Assembly: GCF_040581485.1 (NCBI RefSeq)
Contig: NC_090128.1
Location: forward strand, 18,282,931-18,346,930
DNA from: Linepithema humile
Lineage: Eukaryota > Arthropoda > Insecta > Hymenoptera > Formicidae
Direction: 5' to 3'
Length of the DNA stretch: 64,000 bases
Shown here: piece by piece, positions 57,956 through 64,000 of the stretch
Numbering within the stretch: the stretch's first letter is position 1
Layout of the letters: each line of letters opens with the position of its first letter
Translations under genes and position numbers: made by a program
The notes under the pieces: generated by a model
Told to the model about the DNA's origin: nothing
Seen by the model: only the letters and a program-made list of their open reading frames with translations
Databases searched by the model: none

Positions 57956-57959
57956 TTAA

Positions 57960-58900
57960 GCAGATGATACTGTCCGACACCGTTCATCTCAAAATTTTCA
58001 TTTTTTCATAAATCAATGTGACACAAGAGCTAGGTAAAAATGTAATAAACACATAATTCTAGCGTATATGTATTCAAGTTAATCACACATGATATAAAAT
58101 TTTATTTCTTTTGTAGAATTTAAGTAGAAAATTAAGAGGGTTAGAAAAGCAAATATGACAGCATCTGTCCTTATAGATTTTAAGTTGTTCAAAATGAAAT
58201 ATATTGCAATATATCGCACTGTTAGTAATACTATGAATATTTTCAACTTATTCTTGTGTTGGATATCTCGAACAACCATGGCTAGCATTGTAGTTACTAT
58301 TTCATCGAGATTACTTCAAAATGTCACATGTATAATAAAAATAATTATGAACAAGTATAATTTTTTAAAAGCATTTAGAAATTCTTACAATTAACAAATT
58401 AAGATGAACATTACATTAAGCTCATTAAGATGACTCATGTTGTAGCTAAATAAGCAAAATGTAATTTTGTGAATTTTAATGAATTACTTATGGCAACATT
58501 TATGATTTTACTGTTTAACAAAAAAATAATAAAAAAATTTAAGTCGATACAATGTAAAAATTCGAGTTTAATATTTATATGCGATTAGATCGTTTTTAAG
58601 ATCGTTGATTGCATTAATATTCCATTGGATAGCCAGTTTTGGATTAGCAATTCGGACGATGTTATCCCAAATTCCAGTCTTACCTATAATAACAGACAAA
58701 AGCTGAGTTAACCAGATTATTCAGCTGATGTGGATTCGCAATTAGATTGGTAATTGATCAACACTGTCGAATACACCAGCAACACAATTTTTATTACCTT
58801 TACTTTCCTCTAAGTAACAAACAACCGCAGTTGCAAAGCAGAATACAAGCAATATTGCACGATAAAACTCAACACCACGAACCGGTGGACATGAATCATA
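57960..58900. other. AT-rich intergenic DNA
   Basis: Only short frames without family features. No repeat ends recognised. Confidence 0.5.
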
Positions 58901-59051
58901 GGCTTAGTTTACACCGATTGTTTAATACGCGTACCAAGTACTAAATCAGCTTCTTTGATTGGTGTAGATTTTACACTAAACGATTTATACCTATCGGAGA
59001 AGCAGATTTAGTATTTGGTACGCGTACTAAACAATCGGTGTAAACTAAGCC
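58901..59051. mobile_element. 151-bp palindromic MITE, ATA target duplication
   Basis: GGCTTAGTTTACACCGATTG at 58901 is mirrored to 59051 through about 50 bp, including CGCGTACCAA. ATA flanks both sides (58898-58900, 59052-59054). GGC ends with a 3-bp A/T target suit the Harbinger superfamily. Confidence 0.9.
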
Positions 59052-59077
59052 ATATACGTATGACACAGCATATGACT

Positions 59078-59790
59078 CATTGAGTAAAAAGAAACAGGAG
59101 GGAGCGTTTGGTCTTAAAAGTGCGGACGGAAGTGACTATATAAAGTGGTCGCTCAAAATGGCCGCTCAAGGGCGCCAATATTGAATGACTTGTTATGTTT
59201 AATTAGGAAATAATGTACAATTAAAAGAAAATAACTATAATATGCAACAATAATACCAAATTTTAATGGCGTTTTTCATTGAGATTGCACTCGTGCAGTA
59301 TTTCCATAAGAGCAATGTTAAAATCTAAAATCTAAATTTATATTAAATCCTTTGTCCTTACAAAAATTTATCCATGCATTTCTTTGATCCGGATTTTTCG
59401 GAAACCTGTTTGTGAGTGAAAATTATTTAGTAATTATTGTGAATCTACAATTTCACAATACTATACATATGATTATAATCTCCAAATTAAAAATCTCATT
59501 ATTGTTGATAATACTAACCGATGAAACGTTATTCCATGATTTCGAGCTGCTGCTGTTATGCCACAAGCTCTACAGTATACCATTTTGATCGTTTATTTCC
59601 ATACACTGTTGCATAAAAGACTATACACTGCATATTAATGCGTACGGCATGCCGCTTGCCGCAATGCTCGAGCATTCCCTCTCACTTTCAAAAAGTGGTC
59701 GCTCAAGATGGCTGCCATGACGTACATCCGTCCGCGGATTTACCTAGTCCTGGCTAGTATATGCTCCCTCCTGTTTCTTTTTACTCAATG
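59078..59790 (-). mobile_element. P-type element remnant, 713 bp, 8-bp target duplication
   Basis: Inverted ends CATTGAGTAAAAAGAAACAG (59078) and its mirror ending at 59790 continue through GGAGGGAGC. A second mirrored motif, AAAGTGGTCGCTCAA, lies further in. An identical ATATGACT flanks each side (59070-59077, 59791-59798). It contains the first exons of a THAP-domain protein on the minus strand, which together with an 8-bp duplicate points to the P superfamily. Most of the transposase is missing, so it depends on a helper copy elsewhere. Confidence 0.85.
59318..59583 (-). pseudogene. truncated THAP-domain protein (P-element transposase start)
   Basis: Two exons, 59583-59519 and 59405-59318, join (CG|gttagt ... 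aacag|G) to 50 residues before a TAA. The sequence MVYCRACG gives the C-x2-C pair, followed by the THAP core GITFHRFPKNPDQRNAWINFC with the FP dipeptide, the Arg and the Trp that define the family. The second C-x2-H pair and everything after are absent. P-element transposases start with exactly this DNA-binding domain and split it by an early intron. Confidence 0.75.
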
Positions 59791-59798
59791 ATATGACT

Positions 59799-61194
59799 TG
59801 GTATTGATAGTACGGGGGCTTCATACTACACCTGTTATTCGAAATACTTTCTAGGAATAAATACACTGTTGGAGATAATTCCTAGAAGACAGATTTTTTT
59901 ATTGGACATCGATGTGGCATAATTCATGCAATGTGAATCCACCATTAGCAAAACAGTATCGACAAGATTCAACGGAAGTAAAACACGTGTTGCAAGAAAT
60001 TATTATACAATTAATTTCGGAGACATATTCAAAGTATTAGTGATATTGCATATATTATTTTATTTAACAAATTATCAGCTAAATATTACAATTAAATAAT
60101 GATTGAACAATTATCGCAACCATCGCGCATACTTTCTTTAAAACTTATGTCCACAAACATTCGAATTTTCATAAATAGTTTAAAATTTTTACAAATTTAG
60201 GCGGAAATATAAGACACTTATTAGGTACATTTAGTTAAAAAGTTAATTCGACCTAATTACAAAAAGGAATATTGGTCAAAGGTGAACATGTTGAAGTAAT
60301 TACAATTCGATAATATAAATATTTTGATGTATAAACTATTACGCATAAAATTTTATATGGAACGATATCGTGAATTTTCATAAATGGAGACACTTGAATT
60401 TTTATAAATGGTTTAAAATTCCTACAAATTTAAGGGGAAATATAAGACTTATTTGGTACATTTAAAAATTAATTCGACCTAATTGAATAAAAAAGAATGT
60501 TGATCGAAGGTGAACGTGTCGAAGTAATTAATTACGATTTGATAATCTAAATATTTTGATGTACAAACTATTGCGTGTAAAATTTTATATATACGATCAT
60601 CGTACATATAAAATTTCGCACGTAATAATTTATACATCAAAATATTTAGATAATTAGGTCGAATTAATTTTTTAATTAAACGTACCAAATAAGTCTCATA
60701 TTTCCGCCTAAATTTGTAGGAATTTTAAACTATTTATGAAAATTCAAGTATTTGTGGACATAAGAAATTTCGACCAACATTCCTTTGCGTTAAACTTGCA
60801 ATAAAATATAATAATAAAATATAAAAATTAATTTAAAAACGAAAAGAAATTATACATGTATACAATCTAATCATCATTATCGAAATTATTTGCACTCTGC
60901 TCCCGAACCATGGCAACACATGATAAATGTAAGCGCATATATATTAAACACAATGGAAAACTCTATAAATAAATATCACATTCGATTCACTTCACAAAAA
61001 CGTTACGTCACTCCTTATGTCGATATTAATCTCGTCCATGCGATATCGGCACTTTAAAACTATTTCTGCTTGTACTTTAAACAACAGGGTATTTTATTTT
61101 AAAACACAGGATACTCTTCGTTACCCTATGTGTCTCCATTTGTAAATCTTGAGATAAGAGTTAAATTTGTCACATACAAGAAATATTCAAAGAT
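59799..61194. other. AT-rich DNA with a three-arm repeat
   Basis: Between about 60138 and 60770 one sequence occurs three times. Arm 1 (60138-60360) and arm 2 (60370-60605) are direct copies, sharing AAATGGTTTAAAATT-, ACAAATTTA-, TTAATTCGACCTAATT- and AATATTTTGATGTA-type words. Arm 3 (60606-60770) is inverted. The whole looks like a fold-back element with one duplicated arm. No gene is seen. Confidence 0.6.

Positions 61195-64000
<2,806 letters not shown>

Overview
This is a window of nuclear DNA from an insect, most likely a hymenopteran and plausibly an ant. The evidence is an AT-rich sequence with short introns, two ionotropic-receptor (IR) chemosensory genes, and a mariner element that resembles the Mboumar group I know from ants. 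Conserved animal genes are spaced through it, with transposon debris between them and sometimes inside them.

Left third (1-17700) is mostly mobile and decayed DNA. It holds a MADF exon at the edge; a broken C2H2 zinc-finger gene split by a 941-bp fold-back element and by a CGGTACGG-rich element; a leucine-rich-repeat (LRR) gene whose last LRR exon carries a complete 1287-bp mariner; a solo LTR; and an ADAMTS-type metalloproteinase gene. That gene is broken by a 3851-bp hAT element in its first coding exon and by two in-frame stops, and its 3' end was later partly duplicated. In each of the four gene-disrupting insertions described, the duplicated target bases (or the resuming frame) show what the pre-insertion site looked like.

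Middle (18000-45300) holds ordinary host genes: a DnaJ-1/Hsp40 chaperone with heat-shock elements (HSEs), the ATAC-complex acetyltransferase KAT14, IMP dehydrogenase, an unrecognised 795-residue protein with one C-terminal membrane segment, the transporter SLC35F5, the ciliary BBSome subunit BBS4, and a peptide GPCR of the myosuppressin/dmsr type. A dense cluster of palindromic MITEs (23269-24697) separates KAT14 from IMPDH. SLC35F5 and BBS4 are divergent, with a hAT-type MITE between them.

Right third (46500-64000) holds two IR genes head to head (one with five exons, one intronless), a secreted low-complexity protein with no family I recognise, guanylate kinase, a second transposon cluster and the 3' part of a p90 ribosomal S6 kinase. 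The transposon cluster includes a TTAA-flanked fold-back with another MITE nested in it, and a short P-type element that still carries half a THAP domain.

No prokaryotic operons, CRISPR arrays, tRNA or rRNA genes were seen. Exon boundaries were read by eye from GT/AG (one GC/AG) signals and reading-frame continuity; where all coding exons lie inside the window the summed coding length was checked to be a multiple of three. Family assignments rest on motif recognition, since no database search was possible.
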